Assembly (NCBI RefSeq): GCF_000003195.3
Contig: NC_012876.2
Coordinates: forward strand, 41,536,882 to 41,600,881
From: Sorghum bicolor
Taxonomy: Eukaryota > Streptophyta > Magnoliopsida > Poales > Poaceae
Length of the DNA stretch: 64,000 nt
Reading direction: 5' to 3'
In this document: in pieces, positions 24,485 through 36,758 of the stretch
Layout of the letters: each line of letters starts with the position of its first letter
Numbering within the stretch: position 1 is the stretch's first letter
Program-made: the position numbers and the translations under genes
The notes under the pieces: model-generated
What the model was told of the DNA's origin: nothing
The model's database searches: none
What the model saw: the letters and a program-made list of their open reading frames with translations, nothing else

Positions 24485-25976
24485 TGTTGACACTAGCTAA
24501 CACCACTTAGATACTAGGTTGTCATCCCTAGCATGGCGCCAGAGTGTACAAAGGTATTTATAAATGTAAAGGCTCTTTAGAAAATAATCTATTCTATCCG
24601 CAAGCGCACAGATAAAACACCTCATTGTAGCATTTCACCAGGATAAGTATTCCAGGTATCGTTATTTATAATTTTGCTCTAGGGATCTAAAGAAGATGGA
24701 ATTAAATCAAAGGGGCAAAATCTATCAAGGCATAGACTAGAGATAAACTTGCAAGAACATGATTACTAATGAGAAACTCGTCACACAGTCACTTACTTTA
24801 GCAGGGGGAAAACCATAAAGATAATGATAATAAAGTATAAGTTCATGGGTAGATAACACAGCGATTAGAAAATAGACTACTACTCATATACGTAGGTGAT
24901 GTCGGATTAGCTAGAGAATGGATTCTAAGTTATCTACTAACTACTAAGTCATAATCTACTCTAGTTATCTACAAGATCATATATAGCATAAAAGACTCTT
25001 CATTCATGTATAAGGAACATTGATAAAGTAAATCAGAACATCGCATGACTTACTCCACAATACCGGTTCTGCCTGTCCTATCAATGGAGGGTGGACTATA
25101 TAAGAATCAACGAAGCTGTCACTATCGCGAACTACCACACGACTCGGCCAATAGGATACATTTGCAGATAAATAACATCTAAGCACCACGCTCACATGTG
25201 ATCTATCACCTAACTCCCTCGCGTCAAGAGCTAAGCGCTTTGCAAACTTATACATAAACTCATTATCAATCATAACTATATCAAATATAGAACTAGAGCA
25301 AACTAAGAACATAATAATTAGAGACATAATGCAATTAGAACAATAGAATTAGAGAAAGATATGAATAATACCAATCTTTATTACCGAAGATCCGAATCCA
25401 GAGCGTAGTGCTCTACTTCTCTAATTGCTATCTAATCAACCTCTAAACTTGAAGGATTAGGGAGTAGCTAATTCTAATTCTCTGTGGGAGAGAGATCTAA
25501 ACCCTAACTTTGATGGCTACCTCTGAATAATGATTTCTCCTCTCTCCTCCAGGGGCCAGGGGGTCTGGTTTTATAGTCCCCTCAAGTGAACGTGAGCCAT
25601 TGGATCAAACCGACATAGATTGTATGGTTTAGATTGATCCTTTAGGTCGGTGGAGAGTTGTCCCGAGAGAGAGTCCTGATCCAACTCCTACCCTGGGCGG
25701 GCGCCCAGCCCCCGAGCCCGAATCGCGTCCCGTTCGTTCCCGTGGTTTCTGGATCCTTCTAGATTGAGGAAAATTGCGCGGCACGTAATTATCTCGTTGT
25801 AAACATGACATGTGGGCCTTCTCTCCCTATTTTCTGATAAACCCCTGCAGAAATAGATAAACACCAAAACTCGTGGAATTCTGTCAGATAAAACCCTAAT
25901 TCTAGATGTTTGTTTCATATTGATCCTTTTCTATGTTTATTTGATTATTAATTTTAGTACTTAAGGACCGTCAACA
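24485..25976 (-). repeat. Element N 3' LTR
   Basis: On the - strand it runs from TGTTGACGGTCCTTAAG to GCTAGTGTCAACA. A TATCCGCAAGCGCACAGATA motif is at 24596-24615. A short conserved frame (25918-25688) resembles that of LTR A. Confidence 0.93.
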
Positions 25977-27854
25977 AACTCCCCCAAGCTTACCCTTTGC
26001 TCGTCCCTGAGCAAATAGCTAAACTTAGACGGATCAGGAGTTGCTTCGATGTTTTCTTTCCTGACAGGCACACATGCTTTTACATAAAAATCCTTCCAGA
26101 TTAGAGTGAAGTGTTATGAAGTTTAGTACCTGCACTTAAATCTTAAGTAATCAAAATACAAAATAGTTAAGTCAAGCACTATCCCTCTTGTCTATACTTC
26201 ACCTTTGTTCTAGAGTTTTTCATAAGTTTTCAAAATAAAACTCAGAGTTCCCAGCAATGATTCTCTCAAGTCTCTCTATATGTGGTATTTGTGGATCCTT
26301 ACCATAATGTCACTTACCTATAGCTAATAGAATAATTAAGTGGAGCTCATAGGAGTGGAAAATAGCTCATACATATGTTGTCTAATCGAGCCATGGATCC
26401 AAAGGAACTCAGCATATAATTAAATCAAGATGTGCATGTGTGATGGAGTAAATGATAATGATGGTGAAAATGCAATAGTGTTAATAAATCTTAGTTCTCA
26501 TTGCTCCTCATATTGCTATCTCTCCTCTTCTTTGATCTTTGCTTTGGGAGAACATGGGCTATCTTTTCTTTCTTTTTCTCTTTTTTTTCAGGTGGGTAGT
26601 GGATACCTCTAATTCTACTGTCGGACACTTGTCCATTTTTTCCGCTCAAGTGGGCATCTTTGTACCCCTAATTCTACTTCAGACACTTGTCCATTTTTAC
26701 CTCTCGTCTCACTCTTTTTCTTTCTTTTTCGAGGTTCCCGGGCACTTGCCCCTTTTTATTTCCTCGTATATATTTTTGCATAACCCATGCTTCTTCTGCA
26801 TTGAATCTTTTTAGAGAGAGAAAATAACAATACTTGGGACAGTGAGTGATAATATTTTTAGCAATTTTAATGAATGGTGGTGGATGCTGTGGTAGATGTG
26901 CAAGTGAATATCTTAATTTAACCACATGAAAAGCTCCTAAGGGTCGACACAGCTCGATCAAACTCAATGTAAATAAAAGATGTTATAGCAAGTATGGCTG
27001 TGGTAGGTAGTTTTGTATGCTAGGAACTCATCATGTGATTTGTAAGTTTTCAAAAATAAATCTCTAGAACTTAGTGTAGTAGGAACAAGATAAACAGCAG
27101 CTCAACTTTATATCATGCCTTTCTCTTACCTAGACTTTAGTTTTATGCTTCCCAAAGATAGTGAGTTTAGTTTTAGTAATTCCTGGAAGAACTCTAATAT
27201 AAAAGCTAGGTACTTGTAAGTAAGCAAACAGAGCAACTATTCATCATTTCCATCATGCATATTTTTGGTCTTTATTTTTTTTTAGAGATTAAACTTAGCA
27301 GAAAAATAAAACACACTTATCTACACACTCTTTTTATTTTGTTTTCATGTTTATTAAAGTGCAGTGAATTAAAGCAAGAAAATATTTATTTGGTTTTCTA
27401 AGTTTTTCCTTTTAAGATAAATTAAATACTAAGACAGAATAGAATAAATAAGAAGAGCAAATAAAAACTCACTTGATAAATTTAGGGAGGAACTCCCCCA
27501 AGCTGGATGTTGCCGTCGGTCTTACCCGATGTTCCAGAACCGCATCATGGTTGTGATGTTGTCGTTCATTGTTGTTGTATCTTGTCTCAGCTCTTGTACT
27601 GCAGCGGCATGGTCCTGGTTCCATTTTTGTTGCTCTTCCAGGAGTCTTCCATGTTCTGCTTGCGTGTTCTGAATGTCGAGGAGGGTGTTGTCGGTACGAG
27701 TGAAGAAAGCACCGGCCTCTTGGTAGTAGTCATTCGTAAAAGCGTAGGAGGCGTCGGAGTATCGTCCTGCATCAAATTGGGGTGGAGGTCTGGATCCTGA
27801 AGCTCCATATGGATCAGTGGAGTACCTGCCCGTATGAAAAGGCGGGTTTGTCCA
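25977..27854 (-). other. Element N 3' noncoding module with polypurine tracts
   Basis: No credible ORF. Polypurine tracts AGCTTGGGGG lie at both ends: 25977-25990 next to the LTR, and an extra CCAGCTTGGGGGAG (- strand) at 27493-27506. Between them, 26540-26720 carries two copies of a GGACACTTGTCC / TACCCCTAATTCTAC unit. The reverse complement of this module, same units included, is at 40631-41764 in element A. Confidence 0.75.
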
Positions 27855-29105
27855 CTAGTGATCTTGGCTCTCCGGCCATGTCTCCTCTGTTGGCTCTTGT
27901 GGTTGCGCATGTCGAGCCCATGGGTCTCGAAGGACTCGTGGATTGTAATCGCAATAATGCAGGTGCGCTGCTTCTTCTGGTCCAGGGTCAGCTCCATACC
28001 AAGTGCGTTCTCGGTGAGTGGTTATCCTTTCAGATGCCACTCGCTGTGGAGTTCTCTGGTTCACTGGTGTTGCTGCAATCTCAATCAAAAAGTTTTGCAC
28101 AGCGTAGAGGCCAAGGTTCGGGTTAGGTAACCGAATCTTGCCTTTATCATCATATAGCATATACATTATATTCCCCTCTTTCTTTAACATCCGAGCTTGT
28201 CTACATGTGTCATAGCCATGATAAATTCTTAAATCTTCTATGAAGTCCAATGATGAGTTTTCTAGTAAGTGAAGATTAGTGGCTAGACGAGTGATAAGTG
28301 AAGTACATCCTACTGGTCCCTGAAGACTAGGTATACTAAGCCAATGTGAAACTAATAGTGTAACAGGTGAAGTGGGTACTTTACTAATAGCAGCATATAA
28401 AAGTTGTAAATCTCCTACTCTTACTTTCCTAATATCATTGCGATAGAAAAGATTGTACCCAAGCTATTTGTGAAACATCCTGAGAGTGGGGTGTTCCATG
28501 TCACTGGTTCGGGCTTGACTGTAAAAATTATCTCTAGATATTTCTCTCCAAAACTGGTGTCTCTCAAAATTGGGTAAATCGGAGTCAATGTTCAGGATGC
28601 ATCTTGAAGAGAAACCAAGATGGTCGCTCAGCTCTCTCCAAGATAACATAATTTCCTGTTTAAACATCCGAAAAACAATTCCCCCCTCATAGTATTGTAA
28701 AGTGCAAAGAAATTCGAGGGTGAGAAGACGAGAACCCAGCTCAGTTATATTCCAAAAATTTGTCCAACCCATCATTTGAAAAATTAAGTCAAATTCAGTG
28801 TCCATACCTATTTCTTGTAGTAGGGTTGGATCGAGAGTAGGGGTATGAATGAAATCTTTATTCTTCAATTGCTGATAGACTTCCTTCTCTCTTCGGGTCT
28901 TTAGTCCAAGGTCTCCTATCTTGAGAAGAACCTTAACTTGCTGACCTGATGAAGATGATGGAGCTTGTGTGGGTGTCGGGTCGACGCTCATCTCTGATGG
29001 CTGTGAGGAGTGTCGGGATGAACTCCTTGTACCAATGTTCTTGAGAGCCTTCCCTGCATTCTTCACTTTCTTAAACATCCTGCAAACAAAAGTTGGCAAA
29101 AACAC
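27855..29105 (-). pseudogene. Athila-type accessory ORF, one in-frame stop
   Basis: A frame of about 417 codons from ATG 29105 to a stop at 27855, broken once by TAG at 28464-28466. The first part has a basic N-terminus, a Ser/Pro/Thr-rich linker, then a region with GWTNFWNITELGSRLLTLEFL and LSWRELSDHLGF. These resemble the plant ATHILA ORF-1 family (assigned by pattern memory, not a search). After the stop the frame continues with HWLSIPSLQGPVGCTSLITR and a proline- and glutamate-rich tail. The function of this family is unknown. It lies where pol or an env-like gene would be, separated from gag-protease by 0.85 kb of noncoding DNA. Confidence 0.65.
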
Positions 29106-29953
29106 AACTGGTGGAAAATGTGAGATAAAATGTTAGTGGTCAGCTGTCCAGAGTGTCAGTAGTCCAGGGGTTAATCGTTCAAGACAAGTTTCTATTTTGG
29201 TAGAGCCTCCCCCTAAACAACTTTTACTTCCGCTTGGACAGTGGGATCACTATTTGCTAGGTGACAATCACTTTCTCAAAAGAACTCCAACCTTCCCTTC
29301 CACTCTCCTCTTTCTCTCTACTCTCTTCTCTTCACTACAAGAACTCCTTCTCGGGAAACTGAGATTTGTGTGGTTTTCTGAAGTGTTTGTGTGAAGAGAA
29401 AGGGAGCTGAAGGTGGGCTTTTATAGGCTGAGCAGGGGACAGGGCGGGCGCCCACTTGTGGTGTCCATCCTGGGTGTGCCTCCTCCACTTGCTTCCTTGC
29501 TTTGATCTCACGCAGAATAATGTTGTGTTGGTGGTGGTTGGACGGTGGAAAGATGTCAGGTGAGTGGAAACATATTGGTGGATGAAATTATGTGATGGGA
29601 TATATGTGAGGTGAAGTGTATGACATGTGGGACCCAAAGAGTGTGGGTCATGCTTCTAGAAGATTAATATGATTAAATATAGTGCAGGAAAATCTATGAG
29701 AATTGAAACTTATTGAAAATGATACTGGAAAATATTTTTGTGCCTCCATAATAATTAATAATATGGGTTGTTACACACCACGATTATTATTTATATGGGG
29801 TTTTTTGATTATTATAATTATGCTATGACTAATGCAAGAATTAATTATGCAAGAATTTAAATATGAGAAAAATAATAATGCGGATAAATACCGATTTACC
29901 TTCCGGTGAGGGTTTGGGATTTTTAGGTCCCCCAAGCTGGACCTCCAAATCTT
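29106..29953 (-). other. Noncoding spacer of element N with an extra polypurine tract
   Basis: About 0.85 kb without a convincing gene between the end of protease and the accessory ORF. CCAGCTTGGGGGAC on the - strand at 27-40 of 29900 (29927-29940) is another polypurine-like tract, immediately after the protease stop. Confidence 0.6.
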
Positions 29954-31909
29954 TTAATCTTCTGAGTTTCCTTCCTCCGGAGATGGTGTCTCCAGTGGTT
30001 CTTCATGAACTTCCTTCACTGTAGAGTCTCTCTCTGGTCTGGGTTTGAATGTGAAGTGTTCTTCTTGACCGTTTATGTTGAACTTGATTTCTCCTTTTCC
30101 GACATCAATGTGGGCATTGGCAGTGCTCAGAAATGGCCTTCCAAGGATGATGGATACTTTTGAGTCAGGACTCATGTCCAGTACTACGAAGTCTACTGGC
30201 ACCAGGAAATCTCTGATCTTGACTGGAATGTTCTCGGCGATGCCCAACGGGTGTCAAACCGATTGATCCGCTAGTTGTAGGCACATTGATGTTGGTTCTA
30301 AGGTTGCATGCTTAAGCTTTTTGTAGACTGATGCTGGCATCACACTGACACTTGCTCCGAGATCACAAAGTGCATTGTTGAAGTGTTGGTTTCCGATCGA
30401 GCAGTCAATAGTGGGGCATCCTGGATCTTCCTTCTTCTTTGGTGGCTTATTGAGGATGGCCGCACTACATTCTTCTGTCAGCTTGATAACCTCAGTGGTG
30501 GGCAGTGGTCTCTTCTTGTTAAGAATATCTCTGATGTACTTTGCATATGTAGGTACCTGTATGGCATCGAGCAGAGGTATGTTGACATATAATTTTTGAA
30601 TGACCTCTACAAACTTACCAAACTGCTCATCCGACTGCAGTCCTCTGTTTCTTCTGGGAAATGGCAAATAGTTGGTGTCGTAAAAATCTTTCCTCATTTC
30701 TCCAGTTCTTGGTGGTTGGAGCAGATCTTCTGCTTCAACTGGGCTTTCTTCTTCTATCACTGCTGGTTGCACTAGTGCTGATGTTCTTTGTTTCTCTTTT
30801 GGGTATGGTGGATCTCTGGTGGCTTTGCCTCCTCTAGTAGTTATATTCTTTACCTGCTCAAGGTTAGTAGCAACAGGCAGTGCAGCAGCTATCTTTATTA
30901 ATTTAAGCTCTACCCTTTTATTAAGAGTGTTTTGCTCATCAAAGGCAGTTAGTAGAAAATCCATTTTATTGTGTATATCTTTTAGAGATGATTCATTTGT
31001 ATCTAGCCTTTGTTTAACTTCATCATTAATTTTGGTTTGTTGAGCAATTATCTCTTTTAATGAAAGTTGCTTGACAGTATTACCTGAATTCATACCTTTG
31101 CTATTGGGTCGACTCGAAGTTGGTTGATATTTGTATGCTGTCTCAATGGCCCTTTGATCTTCTTTGAACTTGGCCCTCTGGTCAATCCAATGGAGCAAAT
31201 TTTCCATCTTAGTTGATAATGCATTTACTTCTTCTGGTATTTCTTCAGTTTGATGACATTGTTGAGCTTTATCTTGGAACCAGCTTTGGTTTTCTGCTAT
31301 CTTATCCAAAAGTATCTCTGCTTTTCCAGTTGTAAGCTCCAAGAATGATCCTTTAGCAGATGCATCTAGGCACTCACGAGCCTTCTGGGTTAATCCATGG
31401 TAGAAGGTCTGCATAAGTAACCATGTAGCCATTCCATGGTGAGGACAATCTGATATGTATCCTTGAAAACGCTCCCATGCTTCTGAAATGGCTTCTGTCT
31501 TCTGCTGTTGAAAACTGACAATATTTCCTCTTAAGGCAGTTGTTTTGCCTATAGGGAAAAACTTTGATAGAAAGGCATCTGACAAGTTCGTCCAGTTGTT
31601 GATGTTATCTTGATGAGTGTAGAACCACTTCCTTGCTTTTCCTTCTAGTGAGAATGGAAAAAGGCGAAGCAGTATGACGTCTTTGTCAACTCCGTTGATG
31701 TGAATTGTGCTTCCAATCTCTAAGAAATTCTGCAAGTGTGCACTGGCATCTTCATGTGCCTTTCCACTGAATTGTGTAGCTTGTACCAGATTGATGAGGC
31801 TTGACTTGAGCTCAAACTCAGGTATTCCTTCTTCTACTGCAAATCTTAGACCAGTTGGAATGTTCTCAAGGCTTGGAGCAGAGAATTCTTGCAAGGTCTT
31901 GTGTGCCAT
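29954..31909 (-). pseudogene. gag: Element N gag-protease
   Basis: ATG 31909 opens a 551-codon frame. It has the gag core (LRLFPFSLEGKARKWFYTH and LSKFFPIGKTTALRGNI), a long helical, Lys/Glu-rich linker, and an aspartic protease whose active site reads CDLGASVSVMP near residue 520. A TGA at 30254-30256 interrupts the protease. The frame then continues to 29954 with the conserved VSIILGRPFLSTANAHID block and an acidic tail. The TGA sits where CGA (Arg) would be expected, a likely C-to-T change. No zinc knuckle was seen. Reverse transcriptase does not follow. Confidence 0.85.
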
Positions 31910-32227
31910 AGCTTCAGCAATTGGTAGCTAGCTTCTTCTTCTCTTGATTGCTTTGGTTCTGATGATGAAGAGTTGAATGTACCCAAAGTCAATCCTGTTA
32001 TACCCTGTATAAAAACATAAACATAGAAAAACAACCGGGTGAACCTGCCAAAGCAGCGGTGCCTTGTTATGATTTCTCACTTAGTAGCTGTTTTATGCAA
32101 TTATTTCTCTATAGTCTAGTCTAATATTTTATATGAATAACCTTGATTGATTTTCTGGCTTTCCTTAATATTACCCTTTTGTTCCCTTTAATGACTTATT
32201 CCTGAGGCTCATATAATTCCTATAATT

Positions 32228-32245
32228 CCCCGGCAACGGCGCCAG
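32228..32245 (-). other. Primer-binding site, tRNA-Asp type (element N)
   Basis: + strand CCCCGGCAACGGCGCCA equals TGGCGCCGTTGCCGGGG on the - strand, a perfect match to the tRNA-Asp 3' end complement. It lies 8 bp inside the LTR at 32253. It is a primer site, not a tRNA gene. Confidence 0.9.
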
Positions 32246-32252
32246 AAATGCT

Positions 32253-35200
32253 TGTTGACACTAGCTAACACCACTTAGATACTAGGTTGTCATCCCTAGC
32301 ATGGCGCCAGAGTGTACAAAGGTATTTATAAATGTAAAGGCTCTTTAGAAAATAATCTATTCTATCCGCAAGCGCACAGATAAAACACCTCATTGTAGCA
32401 TTTCACCAGGATAAGTATTCCAGGTATCGTTATTTATAATTTTGCTCTAGGGATCTAAAGAAGATGGAATTAAATCAAAGGGGCAAAATCTGTCAAGGCA
32501 TAGACTAGAGATAAACTTGCAAGAACATGATTACTAATGAGAAACTCGTCACACAGTCACTTACTTTAGCAGGGGGTAAACCATAAAGATAATGATAATA
32601 AAGTATAAGTTCATGGGTAGATAACATAGCGACTAGAAAATAGACTACTCCTCATATATGTAGGTGATGTCGGATTAGCTAGAGAATGGATTCTAAGTTA
32701 TCTACTAACTACTAAGTCATAATCTACTCTAGTTATCTACAAGATCATATATAGCATAAAAGACTCTTCATTCATGTATAAGGAACATTGATAAAGTAAA
32801 TCAGAACATCGCATGACTTACTCGACAATACCGGTTCTGCCTGTCCTATCAACGGAGGGTGGACTATATAAGAATCAACGAAGCTGTCACTATCGCGAAC
32901 TACCACATGACTCGGCCAATAGGATACATTTGCAGATAAATAACATCTAAGCACCACGCTCACATGTGATCTATCACCTAACTCCCTTGCGTCGAGAGCT
33001 AAGCGCTTTGCAAACTTATACATAAACTCATTATCAATCATAACTATATCAAATATAGAACTAGAGCAAACTAAGAACATAATAATTAGAGACATAATGC
33101 AATTAGAACAATAGAATTAGAGAAAGATATGAATAATACCAATCTTTATTACCGAAGATCCGAATCCAGAGCGTAGTGCTCTACTTCTCTAATTGCTATC
33201 TAATCAACCTCTAAACTTGAAGGATTAGGGAGTAGCTAATTCTAATTCTCTGTGGGAGAGAGATCTAAACCCTAACTTTGATGGCTACCTCTGAATAATG
33301 ATTTCTCCTCTCTCCTCCAGGGGCCAGGGGGTCTGGTTTTATAGTCCCCTCAAGTGAACGTGAGCCATTGGATCAAACCGACATAGATTGTATGGTTTAG
33401 ATTGATCCTTTAGGTCGGTGGAGAGTTGTCCCGAGAGAGAGTCCTGATCCAACTCCTACCCTGGGCGGGCGCCCAGCCCCCGAGCCCGAATCGCGTCCCG
33501 TTCGTTCTCGTGGCTTCTGGATCCTTCTAGATTGAGGAAAATTGCGCGGCACGTAATTATCTCGTTGTAAACATGACATGTGGGCCTTCTCTCCCTATTT
33601 TTGTAATACCCGATTTTAAGGACAAAACCAGATATGCACCATATGTGAGTTTTAAAAGCCAAATCTCACATATAGCTACAAATAAGGGGTAATATCAAAA
33701 TACAATGCATAAATTATATAACGTACTTAGTATGAAAGAGATAACCTTTAAAAGCAAACAGCGAATAAATAACTCCAACTTCGGGTATTAACTCCACTCT
33801 ACAGGATCCAACTGACTGGTTGATCACAAGCCTAACACTCCTCCTGAAGTATGGGGGAAATAGCAAGAGTGAGTCCATGTCGAACTCCACAAGTATAGCA
33901 ACTAGATTGTATAGCTCCCACAATCTCATGATCAATGTGACATAAATAATGTAGAGCATTAAACAATAAATAATGAGTATTTTAACACACAGGAATCATC
34001 ACCCTTAATGTAGATGTCCCCAAGGCCGCTCCTGACCGTGAGCTCGGCTAGTATACTAGTTTTAACACTCTGCAGAGGTTGTACATCTTTACCCATGAGT
34101 CATGATTTACCCTTTCGCCCGAGGTGATCAGCCTCTTAACCCCCTTCCTAGGGAGGTCGGCAGGGATCACTATGAAGCCTTTCAAAAGTTCGTCTAACAT
34201 GTTAGGGCCGCAAGGTTTCCTTCGCGAGCAGATATAGATACCCCCCTTCCGAATGGCACAATGACGCGCAGCCTATACACATAGGGACAGGGGCTCGCAC
34301 TATACCCGTGTCGGTTCAGCCCCTCTAGCGCCCTTTCGGGTAACCTCTAACAAGCTAGAAAAGGTCTTCATACTGAGCTAAAGCCAGAGCCATTATAGCC
34401 CTCATGGTTGCACTGTTGTCCCGGGTGATCACGTACAGACAAATCATCAAGTTGCTAAAAAGTCATTTTTATCGTTTATTACTTAACATTAATCTAGTCA
34501 CAGGATCATGGTCATAGAAATAAAATCCAAATGCTATACTTGCCTTAAACACTTGATCAATTCTCAAACCATCAGCTTCCAGTCGTCATCTTCTGATCTT
34601 CAGCGCCCACAAACGGTTCTCGTCTACTCATAGCAAGCACCACGCACAGACAGACATACAAGCAACAAATAAAAACAACTAAGAACAATACACCACACAA
34701 GAGAAAAGAGCATACTAAAAGAGAATTAGTGCTAGAAGATCGCAAGAAGCACCATAACCGAGCCTATCGCTAAAGGAAATGATTAAGGGTAGTTTTATAT
34801 TATAAAAGAGAAGCTCACATATTTGATCTATTTAAGTAAACAAAATACTGATTAATATTAATATATTTATTTTCAAAAGTCAAGTTAAAATTAATCATAT
34901 TTTATTCATAAATATTTAATTAGATATCATTTATGCTAATTCAACACTAACTTGTAAATAAAAATTGACATACGAGAGTAGGAGTTTAACATGCGTATTT
35001 AATTTAGACTAGACAAATTATAGCTTAGGTACATGATTATGTTAGCAATTAATCATGTTAACATTTATATATAAAATACATAAGCATAAAATCTATATTG
35101 ATTTTAATTATAAACTAGATGCAAGTATATTAATCAATTTAGTATTTAACTATACGTAGAAAACTATGTGACAACTAAATTAAAGCACCTTGTGTTTTAA

Positions 35201-36753
35201 GGTTGAACTAAGCATTTTATAATTCAAAAGACATCAGGGTCAATATTAGTTAAATTAACAATAATTTATGAAGGACCGAAATATAAACCTATTATGCTTT
35301 TAATTAGATATACAATTGCATGAGCATAAACTAAATTAATATTAACTTACACCGCTATCACGTAGTTTCGGTCGACACGATTGCATGCGACGAGAACCAA
35401 TTTATAACCCTAGGTTAATTTTTAATTAGAAAGCTATTTAATAAGTAATAAACAAATTGTATTCAAATAAATAAATTCAAAAGGAAGTTATGTAACAAAT
35501 ATTTATTCTATTATGTAGAGGGCGATGACATGAATCTAGCACAATTTAAACGAATCAAATCAGAGTTAGGATGAGTAAACTGCAAAAATTACGAACGGGT
35601 GGCAAATCTGTAAATACCTCGTCTTCATCTTTTGGTCACGTTCGTGAACGCAGCCATGGCCGGCTGTTGCTGCGTCTAAACAAGGGCTCGTGCGAGGGGG
35701 TGCAGGGCCTCTGCTGGCCGTCTGGTGGTGCTGGCAGCACCGCGGGCGGCACAAGGCCTGCAAAGTCAGGAGTAGATCAGCTGGACACCCAGAGCAGGGG
35801 CCGAGCAGCCACCGGCGGCGGCGCTGTTCCATCAGCACGAAGGGGCAGGGGCTCCGAGGCGGCCGCGGGGTTAAGCGCATGGTGCAGCAAAGCCGTAGGG
35901 GTGCGTTGTCTCGACCGTGGCTGCTGTAGAAGGCCAGCATCAGCACCAAAGCATGGCGGTCAAGCTCAGATCGATCGACCGGCGGCGGCAGCTAGGGCTT
36001 GGGTGATGCTGTAAGCTCGGATGAGACGTCTACGTTAGGGTTTGGGAATAAGGGCAGCGCGTCACCTGGGCTACCATATATAGGGTCGTAGACGTTTGGA
36101 GTGGGGCACTCTGAATCACGGGAAAAATCAGGAGCTGGGCGACGGGATTTCGTCTCAGCTGAGTCCGGCTCGATCACGTCTAGAGGAAAGCGATGACACG
36201 GTTTGCGTGTCGTAGCAGTGGATCAAGGTGCCGCCGTGATAGAGAGAAAAGAGGGTGCTGCGCTGGGCTCGAGAGCAGGCTGCGGGAGGAAAAAGCAGGC
36301 CATGCCTACTGGTCGTGAAAGAGAAGGGAGTTTTCTCATTTATTTTATTTTCTTTTCTTTATTTCAAAACCTATTTCAAATCCATTTTAAAAAAAACGGT
36401 TTGAAAATATTTGTGCACTTTGGTCAAATCACTCAGCACAATAAATTCTCCTGCATGACTGCACAAACAAGTTGCTAAGCTCTATATGATAAATTTTATT
36501 TTAATGAAAAAAAATATTATTTTCCTGTATTCTCATGAGCACAAAAATAATAAATTAAATTAAACTTTCATCTATTTTAAAAGGAGCAAATTTTTGGGTG
36601 TCACAATTTTTTGATAAACCCCTGCAGAAATAGATAAACACCAAAACTCGTGGAATTCTGTCAGATAAAACCCTAATTCTAGATGTTTGTTTCATATTGA
36701 TCCTTTTCTATGTTTATTTGATTATTAATTTTAGTACTTAAGGACCGTCAACA
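32253..36753 (-). repeat. Element N 5' LTR, interrupted by solo LTR E
   Basis: Pieces 32253-33601 and 36611-36753 (after one TSD copy) sum to 1492 bp, identical in length to the other LTR. A short LTR frame is broken by the insertion. Confidence 0.93.
33602..36605 (-). mobile_element. Solo LTR E (Tekay/Del-like Gypsy), 3.0 kb
   Basis: TSD ATTTT at 33597-33601 and 36606-36610. Ends are TGTAATACCCGATTTTAAGG and GGGTGTCACA; on the - strand it begins TGTGACACCCAAAAATT. No internal region. GC-rich DNA at 35640-36000 gives long spurious frames. Layout and length resemble solo LTR D. As it sits inside the young LTR of element N, it is among the latest insertions. Confidence 0.92.
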
Positions 36754-36758
36754 CCCAT

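Larger units (their letters stand above)
24485..36753 (-). mobile_element. Element N: pol-less Athila-type retrotransposon nested in A
   Basis: TSD CCCAT at 24480-24484 and 36754-36758. LTRs are 24485-25976 (1492 bp) and 32253-36753, the latter split by solo LTR E; without that insert it is also 1492 bp. I spotted about 13 base differences between the two LTRs, so insertion was recent. The primer-binding site, gag plus protease and an Athila-type accessory ORF are present. Reverse transcriptase, RNase H and integrase are absent. It is probably mobilised in trans by an A-like partner, with which it shares LTR ends, primer site and 3' noncoding module. Confidence 0.92.

Noticed and set aside
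32228..32245. Possible tRNA gene fragment
   Set aside because: Only the 3' acceptor complement is present next to an LTR; it is a primer-binding site.
35566..36177. Long frames near 35.6-36.2 kb
   Set aside because: GC-rich segment of solo LTR E; no protein family recognised.
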